Positions 50,817 through 61,825 of a stretch of 64,000 nucleotides of DNA are shown in pieces (the first letter of the stretch is position 1; every line of letters begins with the position of its first letter). The DNA is taken from the NCBI GenBank assembly GCA_964519015.1, contig CAZFHZ010000002.1:18188-82187 (forward strand). The letters are read 5' to 3'. The position numbers were made by a program, and so were the translations under genes. The notes beneath the pieces were generated by a model. It saw only the letters and a program-made list of their open reading frames with translations. It was not told where the DNA came from and searched no databases. This DNA comes from CAZFHZ01 sp964519015. GTDB taxonomy: Bacteria > Blakebacterota > Blakebacteria > Blakebacterales > CAYUVJ01.

Positions 50817-52465
50817 ACCGAGGCCTGCTTCAGCGGGATGTTGAGTCTCAGGATGGCACCCCGTCCGTGCCCCTCGCTGAACGCTTCGATCCGCCAGCCG
50901 TGATCGGCCACCACCCGGGCGACGACCGAGAGCCCGAGGCCGGTCCCGCGTTCCTTAGTGGTGAAATCGGGGTGGAACATCCGGGCGGCCTGTTCGGGGT
51001 CGAATCCGACGCCGCTGTCCCGAACCTCCAGGAGCACCCCCCCCTCCACCGGTTCCAGCCGAAGGTCCACCTCTCCTCCCCCCGCTTCCTCGACCGCCTC
51101 CTGGGCGTTCTTGATCAGATTGATGAGTACCCGTTTGACCAGCTCGGCGTCCATCTCCAGGGCGGGGATGTGACCCTTCACATGCACGTTGAGACGGGTC
51201 CCGGCGGACCCCTGCATGAAGAGGGCGGCGGCGGCCCGGAGCACCTCCTCCAGGTCGGCCGGTTTCATCGTGGGTTGGGGAAGCTGGGCATACTCGCTGA
51301 AGGAGGCGGCCATCCGCCGGAGGGCATCCACCTCCTCGTTCATGGTCTTGAACGATTCTTGAAGCGCCGGATCGGTATCCCAGAGTCCTTCGTTCTGGAG
51401 CCGGGTGCGGATCCGATGGATCCCGATCTGGATCGGGGTCAGGGGATTTTTGATCTCATGGGCGATCCGCCGGGCCACATCGCGCCAGGCGGCCTGTTTC
51501 TCCGCCAGCACGATCTGCACCCGCGCTTCCCGGAGCTGGTCGGTCATGGCGTTGAACGAGGCCACCAGCGCACCCATCTCGTCCCGGGCGTGGGTCTCGA
51601 CCCGGGTGGTCAGATCGCCGCCGGCGACCCGTTCCATGCCGTTGGCCAGTTCGAGCAGGGGGCCGCTGACCCCCCGGGAGAGTAACCGGGAGACCATGAA
51701 AGCAGCCACCGTCAGGAGGACCATCCAGAGGCTGGCCACCGTCCAGAGCATCTCCTGGAAACCCCGTCCGCCCAGCCCGGCGATCTGCCGGAACATCCGC
51801 AGACCCCGGTCGAGGTCGAACCGGGCCTCCACGATCCCCGGAGCGACCCAGACCCCGGCCGCATCCAGGTGGTCGCCCTCCGGCAGGCGGAGCAGCGCCA
51901 TGAAGACGCCCTGCCCGGCGAAGTGGAAGAGCACCCGTTCCTCGCCGGTGAAAAAGGCATCGCCCAGCACCCCGAGCTGGTCCACCTCGGGATCGGGCAG
52001 TCCCCCACCGAGGGAGTCGGCCGGGACGCCGGGCGGCGGTCGGCGGAGGCGCATCCCCTCCGCCTGCCAGTCCCCCGCCGCATCGCGCCGGTAGCGGAGG
52101 GTGAGATCGGGGAGCGGGGAACGGGGAGTACCTCCCGCGACTATCGCTTCGACCCATCGTCCGAGGACGTCTTCCTCCTCCCGCAACGAGAGCCGGACCG
52201 CTTCCAGTCCCTGCTCCAGGGCATCGTCGACCGGCAACGCCACCAGCAGGGCCCGCGCCTGATCCACCGCCGAACCGGCGACATAGACGAGCGGGACGGT
52301 GGGCACGAGCAGGAAGAGGAGGAGGATCAGCGTGAGCCTGAGCTGGAAACGGCTGTAGCGCTGGGGCCGGCGCCACCGGTAAAGGAGCACCCCGGTGGTG
52401 ACCAGGGTAAGGAAGGCGATCCAGACCAGGAAGATCGAAACCGGAGGGAGAGGGCTCGGGTTCAC
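50813..52465 (-). CDS. NtrY-like membrane sensor histidine kinase
   Basis: The 550-residue kinase has two N-terminal membrane segments, a long periplasmic sensor region (about residues 70-230), a third TM, a HAMP domain (LLSRGVSGPLLELANGM), an H-box with His336 (RIAHEIKNPLTPIQIGI) and a GHKL ATPase domain (LINLIKNAQEAV, VRDSGVGFDPEQ, TKERGTGLGLSVVARVVADHG). It is the NtrY subtype. The periplasmic sensor faces the compartment where the co-transcribed chaperones work, so it may sense envelope state. GTG 52465 starts it. Confidence 0.92.
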   Translation of the reverse strand: MNPSPLPPVSIFLVWIAFLTLVTTGVLLYRWRRPQRYSRFQLRLTLILLLFLLVPTVPLVYVAGSAVDQARALLVALPVDDALEQGLEAVRLSLREEEDVLGRWVEAIVAGGTPRSPLPDLTLRYRRDAAGDWQAEGMRLRRPPPGVPADSLGGGLPDPEVDQLGVLGDAFFTGEERVLFHFAGQGVFMALLRLPEGDHLDAAGVWVAPGIVEARFDLDRGLRMFRQIAGLGGRGFQEMLWTVASLWMVLLTVAAFMVSRLLSRGVSGPLLELANGMERVAGGDLTTRVETHARDEMGALVASFNAMTDQLREARVQIVLAEKQAAWRDVARRIAHEIKNPLTPIQIGIHRIRTRLQNEGLWDTDPALQESFKTMNEEVDALRRMAASFSEYAQLPQPTMKPADLEEVLRAAAALFMQGSAGTRLNVHVKGHIPALEMDAELVKRVLINLIKNAQEAVEEAGGGEVDLRLEPVEGGVLLEVRDSGVGFDPEQAARMFHPDFTTKERGTGLGLSVVARVVADHGWRIEAFSEGHGRGAILRLNIPLKQASV

Positions 52466-52468
52466 GGC

Positions 52469-53134
52469 TCAGCGTTCAGTCAGGTCGCGTGGGCGGAAGG
52501 CGGCACTGGTCCCCTGAAGCTGCTTCTGGCCGAGGCCGGCGGCACTCATCAGCATCTTGGCCAGTCGAGCGCCGACCCCCTGGCGATGCCCCTCATCCTG
52601 CGATCCGGACTCGCTCCCGCCCATCCAGGTGCGGAGCTCATCCAGGCTTTCCATCGCCATCGGCTGGAAAGCGCATTTCACGATCAGGTAGTAGCTCGCG
52701 TCGGGATCGAGGCCCGCCACCGGGCAGATGGTGACGTCGTTGAGACTACTGCACTGGGCCACGATCTCATCGAACGACTCGCTCTTGACCAAGATGTCGA
52801 TCCCCTGCAGCCGGAAGCGTCGTTCGAAGGTGTCGTAGGAGAGTCGGAAGGGGACGTTGACCACCGATCCGACCTGGTTGTCGAACCAACCGGCACGCTT
52901 GCGGAAGACCTCGATCTGATAGCCGAGGAGTGATACCCCACCCTGCTCCAGGTTACGGCGGGCCTGCTCGTCGAACACCCCTTCGACCCGGAGGGATGCC
53001 CGGACCTCCCCTTCGTGCCGCCACACCCCGCTCACGACCACCGCCGGCGAGACGGCCGGCCGGGCCTGGGTCGGCGCACTCAGTGCGACCGCGAAGAGTA
53101 TGGCGCTCGTCGTCTGGAACACCCGTTCCCCCAC
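52469..53134 (-). CDS. DUF4390-like secreted protein
   Basis: The 221-residue product has a signal peptide and one beta-rich domain with EVRASLRVEGVFDEQARRNLEQGG, GYQIEVFRKRAGWFDN, FRLSYDTFERRFRL and DASYYLIVKCAFQPM. This resembles DUF4390 proteins, which often precede NtrY-type kinases. It may interact with the sensor domain. Start GTG 53134 lacks a strong ribosome-binding site. The MITE-like element ends 40 bases upstream. Confidence 0.72.
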   Translation of the reverse strand: MGERVFQTTSAILFAVALSAPTQARPAVSPAVVVSGVWRHEGEVRASLRVEGVFDEQARRNLEQGGVSLLGYQIEVFRKRAGWFDNQVGSVVNVPFRLSYDTFERRFRLQGIDILVKSESFDEIVAQCSSLNDVTICPVAGLDPDASYYLIVKCAFQPMAMESLDELRTWMGGSESGSQDEGHRQGVGARLAKMLMSAAGLGQKQLQGTSAAFRPRDLTER

Positions 53135-53173
53135 ATCACGCGGATGGTCCGCTCGTCGGTCGTACCAGTGTCC

Positions 53174-53198
53174 TAGTGTCCTGAGTCAGAAATTCGCA
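53174..53198 (+). repeat. Left terminal inverted repeat of the MITE
   Basis: The 25 bases begin TAGTGTCCTGAGTCAG and are the exact reverse complement of 53425-53449. Confidence 0.9.
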
Positions 53199-53424
53199 TC
53201 ATTTCGTTGCGCCGACAGGGTAGCAGATGCCAGGCGCGGCGACGAATGCGATGCGGTAGCATCGGAGAGGAGCCGCAACGCCGCAGATGCTGCGCTGTCG
53301 GCGCAACCCTGCGGGCGGATGGGGCTTGCGGGCGATCTCTGCGTTGCTCGTCGTCAACGATGCGCAGCGGCATCGCTTCCTCCTCCCGCCTTGACCTCGC
53401 CCACAAGATCCATCCGCGAAACGG

Positions 53425-53449
53425 TGCGAATTTCTGACTCAGGACACTA
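53425..53449 (-). repeat. Right terminal inverted repeat of the MITE
   Basis: The 25 bases end CTGACTCAGGACACTA and are the exact reverse complement of 53174-53198. A further GGACAC lies outside at 53455-53460, mirrored by GTGTCC at 53168-53173. Confidence 0.9.
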
Positions 53450-53482
53450 GCTCAGGACACCATAATAACGGCTTCCGACCGC

Positions 53483-54364
53483 CTAGCGTTGGCGAATGGT
53501 GATGTCGCCGATCCCTCCCTGGATGTCCAGGAAGAGGTCGATCCTGCCCTCATCCCGCCGCCGTGAGTAGAGATAGCGTCCGTCGCGCTCCCAACTGTCC
53601 GGGTAGTCCACGTTGGCCAGGAAGCCCCATTTGGAGACCCGCGCTTCCACTCTCCGGTCGGCCGGGACGGTGACGGTCATCTCCCCGATCTCCAGGTCGA
53701 TCGTGGCCCGCCGCGTCATCTCCAGTCCGCCGGTCAGGTCGATGTCGAGCGAGCCCATGGCCCCGTTCACGTCCAGCGTCTCCCAGGAGAGGTTCCCCAG
53801 ACCTTTGACGTCCATCTCCCCCATGCTCAGTTCGAGATCGATCCGGCGGAGCCCGGTCTCGGCCTGAGTTGGGAAATCGGCGATGAGCTCACCTCCGGTG
53901 ATATCCACGGCCAATGCGTCGAACCTCAGGTCCTCGCCGTCCAGTTTGATGTACCCCCACTTCACGTTCAGATCGAGTTCGACCAGCGCACCCCGCGGAA
54001 TGAGGATCTCCAGGGAGGATTCGGAGCGATCGGTACTGTCGGGGCCCGACTCGACGTGCAATCCGTGCATGTCGGTGATAGCCACCAGGGCGTTCTCCTC
54101 CTGGTCCCAGCGCAGTTCACCTCCGAAGCGCTTCTGGTCGTAGCGGTAGCGAGCCCGCCCTTCCGCCCCCCGAGGGACGGCGGAGAAGTGCAACTCCCCC
54201 CCTTCCATGCGCACATCGATCTTGATCGGACGCCGGCTGTCCGGGCGGAAGGTCTTGGTGATCTCAGCTGGATCCGCCTGGGCGAAGACCAGGGAGGTCG
54301 CCGTGAGCAACAGCAGCACCGTGATCAGGAATGCCTTGAGTGCCCTCTGTTCGGACTCGGTCAT
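53483..54364 (-). CDS. Secreted DUF4097-like beta-solenoid protein
   Basis: The 293-residue protein has a signal peptide (AFLITVLLLLTATSLVFAQA) followed by repeated short beta-strand rungs (LEILIPRGALVELDLNVKWGYIKLDGE, LRRIDLELSMGEMDVKGLG, WETLDVNGAMGSLDIDL, ATIDLEIGEMTVTVP), the layout of the DUF4097/LiaF-C adhesin-like solenoids. It probably lies in the periplasm or on the surface. ATG 54364 is set by GAGGAGG six bases upstream. It follows the Omp85-like gene by 10 bases and is the second gene of that pair. Confidence 0.75.
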   Translation of the reverse strand: MTESEQRALKAFLITVLLLLTATSLVFAQADPAEITKTFRPDSRRPIKIDVRMEGGELHFSAVPRGAEGRARYRYDQKRFGGELRWDQEENALVAITDMHGLHVESGPDSTDRSESSLEILIPRGALVELDLNVKWGYIKLDGEDLRFDALAVDITGGELIADFPTQAETGLRRIDLELSMGEMDVKGLGNLSWETLDVNGAMGSLDIDLTGGLEMTRRATIDLEIGEMTVTVPADRRVEARVSKWGFLANVDYPDSWERDGRYLYSRRRDEGRIDLFLDIQGGIGDITIRQR

Positions 54365-54374
54365 GGCTGCCTCC

Positions 54375-56051
54375 TCAGAAATCCAGGGCCCAGCGTATGT
54401 AGTAGACGTACTTCGGGCGACCATCCTCGAGCGGTTTGGCCACCTCGACGCGCAGCTCGTTGATGCCGAAGGGAGAGACGGCGAGCCCGATGCTCTTCTT
54501 CGGCTCCTCGGGAATCAGGTCGGTCCAGATACCGTTGCCGGCCAGGGTCGTCCAGGCCAGGCCGTAGTCGTAGAAGACCGCCAGTGCCCAGTCGTTGAAG
54601 ACCGGGGACCAGCCGTCACTACCCAGCCGGTACTCGGCGGTGCCCAGGAAGAGCCGGTTCCCACTGAACTCCTTGAAGCCGTAGCCGCGCAGGCTCCCGA
54701 TCCCGCCCAGGTAGAACCGATGCTGGACCGGGATATCGTCCAGCGGGTCGCTGGCGGCACCGGCCCGGACACGCACCACGAGCCGATCGACCGGGCTGAG
54801 CCGCTGGCTGAGCACCAGCTCCCCGACCCAGCGCTGGTAGACGAAGTCGCCTCCGCTGGCCAGGTCGGTCTCCCCGGCCTGCTCCAGCCAGCCCCCCAGG
54901 CTCACCCCACGGCCGTGTCGCAGCCAGTCACCGTCGTTCCGGTTGCCCAGGCGGAAATGGTAGACGAGCCGGCGGACCTCCCCGTCCAGGGAAGGGACGA
55001 AAGCATCGGACATCGCGTCGTAGAAGGTGTTGTCCCGGAAACGGCGATCGCCACCGAAGAGCGCCCATTCCGAACTCCGGGCGACCGCACTCTCGGTCTC
55101 CTGGGAGAAACGCGCCCCGAGATCCAGCCAGCTCCGGGGCTGTAACCGGACATGGAACTGGTAGCCTTCGGTGAGGTAGTAGTCGAACCAGTCGTACCGG
55201 GCCAGGGCCGCCATCCCGTCGTTCTCATTCGGGGTCAGGTACCAGGTATCCTCCGACTGGAGCTGCTTGAAGATCGCCCCCCCCACCTCAAGGGGCGTGT
55301 CGGGGAACCAGTACCGGTTGAGTCCCAGGCGGTAGTACCAGCGCTGGCTCGAGAAGGCGTAGCCACCGCCGACGAAGAAGTTGGTCGCGGCCGTGCCCCA
55401 ATCATGGTCACTGTTGAAGACGCTCCCCTGGATGGTCCAACCGTCCACCCGGTTGTAGACCAATCCGCCGAGCGGGAAATCGCCGTTGAAGAGGTACTCG
55501 TGGTAGCGGTTCCACCGTCGGTCCACCCAGCGGTCGGGCACTCTTGGCCGGGCCGGCGGCTCTGGTCGCCGGTATCCCGGTTCGTCGAGCACGCCCGAGC
55601 GTCGCAGGACCCGGGCCCAGGCGACATCGCTCCCCTGTCGTTCCCAGCCCCGCAGGGTGGTGGTGATGCTGTTGCCCGAGATCACCCCGTCATCCCGCAG
55701 AGTCACATCCCCAACGATGCTCACGGCATCGCCGCGGATGCGTCCCCGGTCGAGGACGGTGATGTTCCCATAGACCACGACCACGTCCCCGCGCACCGTG
55801 CCCCGTATGATGGCATCCCCACCGCGGATGACGACCCAGCCGTCGATCTCGCCATCCACGGTCAGGTCGCCGTCTTCCACGATGAAGTTCGCCTCGATGC
55901 GCTCGTCGGGCCGGACACGGAAATCACCCTGGATGCGCCGGTCGGTGTCCTGACCGGACACATCGGCCGCAGCCCGTGCCGGTGATCCGCCGAAGGATAC
56001 CAGAAGCGGTACGAGGAGCGTCCATGTGTGGAAGTGCCGGGCTCGCATCAT
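54375..56051 (-). CDS. Omp85-family barrel fused to a bactofilin-like beta-solenoid
   Basis: The 558-residue protein has a signal peptide, then beta-helical rungs (about residues 35-130: IEANFIVEDGDLTVDGEIDGW, DAIIRGTVRGDVVVVYGNITV, GRIRGDAVSIVGDVTLRDDGVI) resembling polymer-forming cytoskeletal (bactofilin) or similar solenoids, and a C-terminal barrel of the BamA/TamA superfamily with FYLGGIGSLRGYGFKEF (loop-6 RGY at 455-457), LFLGTAEYRL and a C-terminal Phe. No POTRA domain is seen; the solenoid takes its place. It probably inserts in the outer membrane. A double ATG (56051/56048) starts it. Confidence 0.82.
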   Translation of the reverse strand: MMRARHFHTWTLLVPLLVSFGGSPARAAADVSGQDTDRRIQGDFRVRPDERIEANFIVEDGDLTVDGEIDGWVVIRGGDAIIRGTVRGDVVVVYGNITVLDRGRIRGDAVSIVGDVTLRDDGVISGNSITTTLRGWERQGSDVAWARVLRRSGVLDEPGYRRPEPPARPRVPDRWVDRRWNRYHEYLFNGDFPLGGLVYNRVDGWTIQGSVFNSDHDWGTAATNFFVGGGYAFSSQRWYYRLGLNRYWFPDTPLEVGGAIFKQLQSEDTWYLTPNENDGMAALARYDWFDYYLTEGYQFHVRLQPRSWLDLGARFSQETESAVARSSEWALFGGDRRFRDNTFYDAMSDAFVPSLDGEVRRLVYHFRLGNRNDGDWLRHGRGVSLGGWLEQAGETDLASGGDFVYQRWVGELVLSQRLSPVDRLVVRVRAGAASDPLDDIPVQHRFYLGGIGSLRGYGFKEFSGNRLFLGTAEYRLGSDGWSPVFNDWALAVFYDYGLAWTTLAGNGIWTDLIPEEPKKSIGLAVSPFGINELRVEVAKPLEDGRPKYVYYIRWALDF

Positions 56052-56410
56052 GACCTCTCTTCTCCTTCTCCCCTGGTCGGAGGGCGGTCGATCCCGCCGT
56101 CCGGGCACGACCGGGGATCCCGGTTGCCGGTACCCTCACAGAGCAGATGCCATGCCAAATCGCTCGGCCGCGCCGACACCCCTATAATCACTTGTACGGC
56201 AAGGGCTTTCCTCTCCGGTCCGAATCAAGGATACGGCTCCGGACCCGAAGTTGTTGCAGAATGACGACATCTGGTCCTACATCTTCGTGTGATTCAGACA
56301 CAGCAGGCATTGCGCCACCGCGCCCCGGAGAAGAGATATCCACAGCTACCCAACTCGGTGGCATCGCTGTAACCGCTTGTCCGAAGAGTTATTAAGGACT
56401 CGGAAGGAGA
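56052..56410. other. Intergenic region between the Omp85-like gene and rex
   Basis: These 359 bases hold no credible gene; small open frames inside lack a family or ribosome-binding site. A perfect TATAAT lies on the plus strand at 56183-56188 with a poor -35 (TCGCTC, 17-base spacing), and nothing on the plus strand follows. A near-DnaA-box ATATCCACA lies at 56336-56344. The leader of the Omp85-like gene and the 3' end of the rex transcript must lie here. No intrinsic terminator with a T run is clear. Confidence 0.4.
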
Positions 56411-57091
56411 TTAACCCACAGGTCTGTCCACATCATCGGACAGTTCGACGTCCTGGCGCAGGACGAAGGAGAGGGTCTCGAGTTCCACCAGCGTGTCCAC
56501 CTGACGGACAGTCACTCCGGGAGGGACGTCCAGGTTGACCGGAGCGAAGGTCAGGATGGCCCGCAAGCCGGCCTCGACCATGCGATCACAGACCAGCTGG
56601 GCGGAATCGGCCGAACTGGCGATGATCCCGATCCGGGCCTGCTGATGCCGGACGATGTGGGGCAACAGATCGAGGTGATAGACCGGGGTACTGCCCACCG
56701 GGAGGCCGATCTTGGCGGCATCGATATCGAAGGCGGCGACGATGGGGAAGCCTTTCCGGCGGAACCGGACGTTATTGAGCAACGCCGTGCCCAGGCTGCC
56801 GACCCCGACCAGTATCACCGGCCAGCGCCGGTCCAGCCCCAGGATCCGGCCCAGTTCCCGCATCAGGGCCGGGATCGGGTAGCCCAGACCCCGCTTGCCC
56901 AGCGAACCGATCAAGGAGAGGTCCTTGCGGACCTGGACTCCGGTCACCCCGATCCGTTCGGCGAGTTCACGGCTGGAAATGCTGGTTGCACCCGCCGCCT
57001 GCGCTTCTATGAGGGTGCGGTAGTAGAGGGAGAATCGGCGGACGGCGGGCTGACTGACTTTCGGGGTCCCGTCGCGATCAGGCATCCTCAC
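56411..57091 (-). CDS. rex: Redox-sensing transcriptional repressor Rex
   Basis: The 226-residue protein has the Rex winged helix ([58 protein letters not shown]) and a Rossmann domain ([66 protein letters not shown]). Rex binds DNA when NAD+/NADH is high and represses fermentation and respiration genes. Start GTG 57091 follows GGGGAGAACG and overlaps the gyrA 3' end by 14 bases; ATG 57085 is the alternative. It is presumably transcribed with gyrA. Confidence 0.92.
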   Translation of the reverse strand: MRMPDRDGTPKVSQPAVRRFSLYYRTLIEAQAAGATSISSRELAERIGVTGVQVRKDLSLIGSLGKRGLGYPIPALMRELGRILGLDRRWPVILVGVGSLGTALLNNVRFRRKGFPIVAAFDIDAAKIGLPVGSTPVYHLDLLPHIVRHQQARIGIIASSADSAQLVCDRMVEAGLRAILTFAPVNLDVPPGVTVRQVDTLVELETLSFVLRQDVELSDDVDRPVG

Positions 57092-59588
57092 CGTTCTCCC
57101 CGGTCAGCTCGTCCGGTTCCGTCCCATTCTCCTCCAGGCCCTCGTCGAATCCGTTCTCCGGGGCCCGTTCGGCGACATGGGCGATATCCATCACCCGGTC
57201 CCCATCCCCCAGGTGCATGAGCCGGACACCCTGGGTATTGCGTCCTATCACGGAGACATCCCGGGCCGCCTGACGGATGATCAGTCCCTTCCGACTGATG
57301 AGCATCAGTTCGTCGCTGTCGACGACCTCCTTGAGCACCAGCACATCTCCGTTGCGGGTCGAGATCTTCATTGTGATCACGCCCTTGCCCCCGCGCTTCT
57401 GGACCGGATAGTCACTGATCAGCGTGCGTTTGCCGAAACCGTTCTCCGCCACGGTGAGGACTGCACCCTCCCGCCTTACCACCACCATCCCCACCAAGGC
57501 GTCGTCCTTCTTGCCCAGCGTGATCCCCTTCACCCCCCGGGTGGACCGGCCCATGGGACGGGCATCCTGCTCGCGGAAACGGATGGCCATCCCCTTACGG
57601 GTGGCCAGGATGATGTCGCAGCTCCCGTCTGTGAGCTGTGCCTCGACGAGCGCATCCTCTTTCTGGATGTCGATGGCGATGATCCCGTCCCGCCGGGGAT
57701 TGCCGTACTCGGGAAGGGCGGTCTTCTTGACCAGTCCTTGCTGGGTGGCGAAGATGATGTAACTGCCTTCCGCGAAGGCCCGGACCGGCACCACCGCCCG
57801 GACCGTCTCGTCCTTCTCCACCTGGATCAGGTTGATGATGGGCCGGCCCTTGGCCAGGCGGCCCCCCTGGGGGATGTCGTAGACCTTGAGCCAGTAGCAT
57901 TTCCCGCGATCGGTGAAGAAGAGGATATAGGAGTGCGTGGAGGCCACGAAGAGGTGCTCCACGAAATCGTCCTCTTTCGTGCCCATTCCCAGGATACCCT
58001 TACCCCCCCTGCCCTGCCGGCGATACGTGCCCACCGGGATACGCTTTACGTAGCCCTGATGGGAGATCGTGATCACCATATCCTCTTCCGCGATCAGGTC
58101 TTCCACGCTGAAGTCGCTCACATCGTCGATGATCTCGGTCCGGCGGCCGTCGCCGTACCGGGTGACCAGGTCCTTGAGTTCCCCCGCCACGATGGCCATG
58201 CGCAGGTTCCGATTGGCCAGCACTTCCTGGTAATGAGCGATCCGCTCGATGAGTTCACGGTACTCTTCCTCGATCTTCTGCCGCTCCAGCCCGGTCAGGC
58301 GGGCCAGCCGCATGTCGAGGATGGCCTGGGCCTGCACCTCGGACAGTCCGAACCGCTTCATGAGCTGCTTCTTGGCGACCTCGGTATCCTTGGCCTTCTT
58401 GATGAGGGTGACGATCTCGTCGATATTGTCGACACAGATACGCAGGCCTTCCAGGATGTGTGCCCGGGCTTCGGCCTGCGCCAGTTCGTACCGGGTGCGC
58501 CGTTCGACGACCTCGTGACGGAACTTGAGGAAACTCTGGAGGGTCTCCTTAAGGGTGAGTTCCCTGGGCTGGCCATCCACCAGGGCCAGGTTGATCACGC
58601 CGAAGGTGGTCTGCATCTGGGTGTACTGGAAGAGGTTGTTGAGGATGACGTCGGAGTTGGCGTCACGCTTCAGCTCGATCACGATGCGCATGCCGTCCCG
58701 GTCCGATTCGTCCCGCAGGTCGGAGATCCCTTCCAGTTTCTTCTCCCGCACCAGGTCGGCGATCTTCTCGAGCAGTTTAGCCTTGTTGACCTGGTAGGGG
58801 ATCTCGGTGATGACGATGCGGTCGCGGTCCTTCTGCTCCTCGATGTGGGCCCGGGCACGCACCACGATACGGCCCCGCCCGGTGGCGTAGGCATCCCGGA
58901 TCCCCCCCCGCCCATAGATGATACCGCCGGTGGGGAAGTCGGGCCCCTTGATGAGACTCATGAGCTGTTCGAGTTCCGCCTCCGGATCGTCGATGAGATG
59001 GGTCAGCGCCGCCACGACCTCACCCAGGTTGTGGGGCGGGATGTTCGTCGACATCCCCACCGCGATCCCCGAGGAACCATTGACCAGTAGGTTAGGCAGC
59101 CGGGTGGGCAGTACGACCGGTTCCTGGAGGGTCTCGTCGAAGTTGGGCGACCAGTCTACGGTTTCTTTCTCCAGGTCATGCAACATCTCTTCGGTGATCG
59201 GGGCCAGGCGGAGTTCGGTATACCGCATCGCCGCCGCGGCATCCCCGTCGATGCTCCCGAAGTTCCCCTGCCCGTCCACCAGCGGGTAGCGCAGTGAGAA
59301 GTCCTGGGCCATCCGGACCGTCGCATCGTAGACCGCGGTGTCGCCGTGGGGATGGAACTTGCCCAGCACATCCCCGACCAGTCGGGCGCTCTTCCGATAG
59401 GCCCGGTTGGCCCGCAGCCCCAGCTCGTTCATCCCGTAGAGGATGCGCCGATGGACCGGCTTGAGGCCGTCCCGCACGTCGGGGAGGGCCCGGGCGACGA
59501 TCACCGACATGGAGTAGTCGATGTAGGAGGACTTCATCTCCTCTTCGATGTCGATCGGGACGATGCGCTGTCGATGGAGTTCAGCCAT
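57078..59588 (-). CDS. gyrA: DNA gyrase subunit A
   Basis: The 836-residue subunit has the breakage-reunion domain with the active-site Tyr123 in [12 protein letters not shown] and the quinolone-pocket segment [11 protein letters not shown] (Thr84 where E. coli has Ser83; Asp88 retained). GyrA-box-like sequences QGRGGKG and QKRGGKG occur in the C-terminal wrapping domain, ending in an acidic tail. With GyrB it introduces negative supercoils. It follows gyrB by six bases. Confidence 0.97.
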   Translation of the reverse strand: MAELHRQRIVPIDIEEEMKSSYIDYSMSVIVARALPDVRDGLKPVHRRILYGMNELGLRANRAYRKSARLVGDVLGKFHPHGDTAVYDATVRMAQDFSLRYPLVDGQGNFGSIDGDAAAAMRYTELRLAPITEEMLHDLEKETVDWSPNFDETLQEPVVLPTRLPNLLVNGSSGIAVGMSTNIPPHNLGEVVAALTHLIDDPEAELEQLMSLIKGPDFPTGGIIYGRGGIRDAYATGRGRIVVRARAHIEEQKDRDRIVITEIPYQVNKAKLLEKIADLVREKKLEGISDLRDESDRDGMRIVIELKRDANSDVILNNLFQYTQMQTTFGVINLALVDGQPRELTLKETLQSFLKFRHEVVERRTRYELAQAEARAHILEGLRICVDNIDEIVTLIKKAKDTEVAKKQLMKRFGLSEVQAQAILDMRLARLTGLERQKIEEEYRELIERIAHYQEVLANRNLRMAIVAGELKDLVTRYGDGRRTEIIDDVSDFSVEDLIAEEDMVITISHQGYVKRIPVGTYRRQGRGGKGILGMGTKEDDFVEHLFVASTHSYILFFTDRGKCYWLKVYDIPQGGRLAKGRPIINLIQVEKDETVRAVVPVRAFAEGSYIIFATQQGLVKKTALPEYGNPRRDGIIAIDIQKEDALVEAQLTDGSCDIILATRKGMAIRFREQDARPMGRSTRGVKGITLGKKDDALVGMVVVRREGAVLTVAENGFGKRTLISDYPVQKRGGKGVITMKISTRNGDVLVLKEVVDSDELMLISRKGLIIRQAARDVSVIGRNTQGVRLMHLGDGDRVMDIAHVAERAPENGFDEGLEENGTEPDELTGENGEDA

Positions 59589-59594
59589 GGTTTC

Positions 59595-61821
<2,227 letters not shown>

Positions 61822-61825
<4 letters not shown>

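Larger units (their letters stand above)
53174..53449. mobile_element. MITE-like element with 25-bp terminal inverted repeats
   Basis: The 276-base element has perfect inverted ends (53174-53198 and 53425-53449). CTAG lies at each end (53173-53176 and 53447-53450), consistent with insertion at a CTAG or TA target; inside the CTAGs the inverted repeats are 22 bases long. It encodes no transposase. Internally there are two large imperfect hairpins, 53207-53306 (perfect 12-bp outer arms, perfect CGATGC/GCATCG core at 53249-53264) and 53315-53417 (21-base arms, 18 matching). It is probably mobilised in trans by a Tc1/mariner-IS630-type transposase, which is inference. Confidence 0.75.

Noticed and set aside
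56330..56435. Possible oriC: ATATCCACA, TTAACCCACA and CTGTCCACA in a gene-free stretch near rex/gyrA
   Set aside because: Only one is close to the DnaA-box consensus and there is no AT-rich unwinding region. The gene order points to an origin beyond dnaN outside the window.
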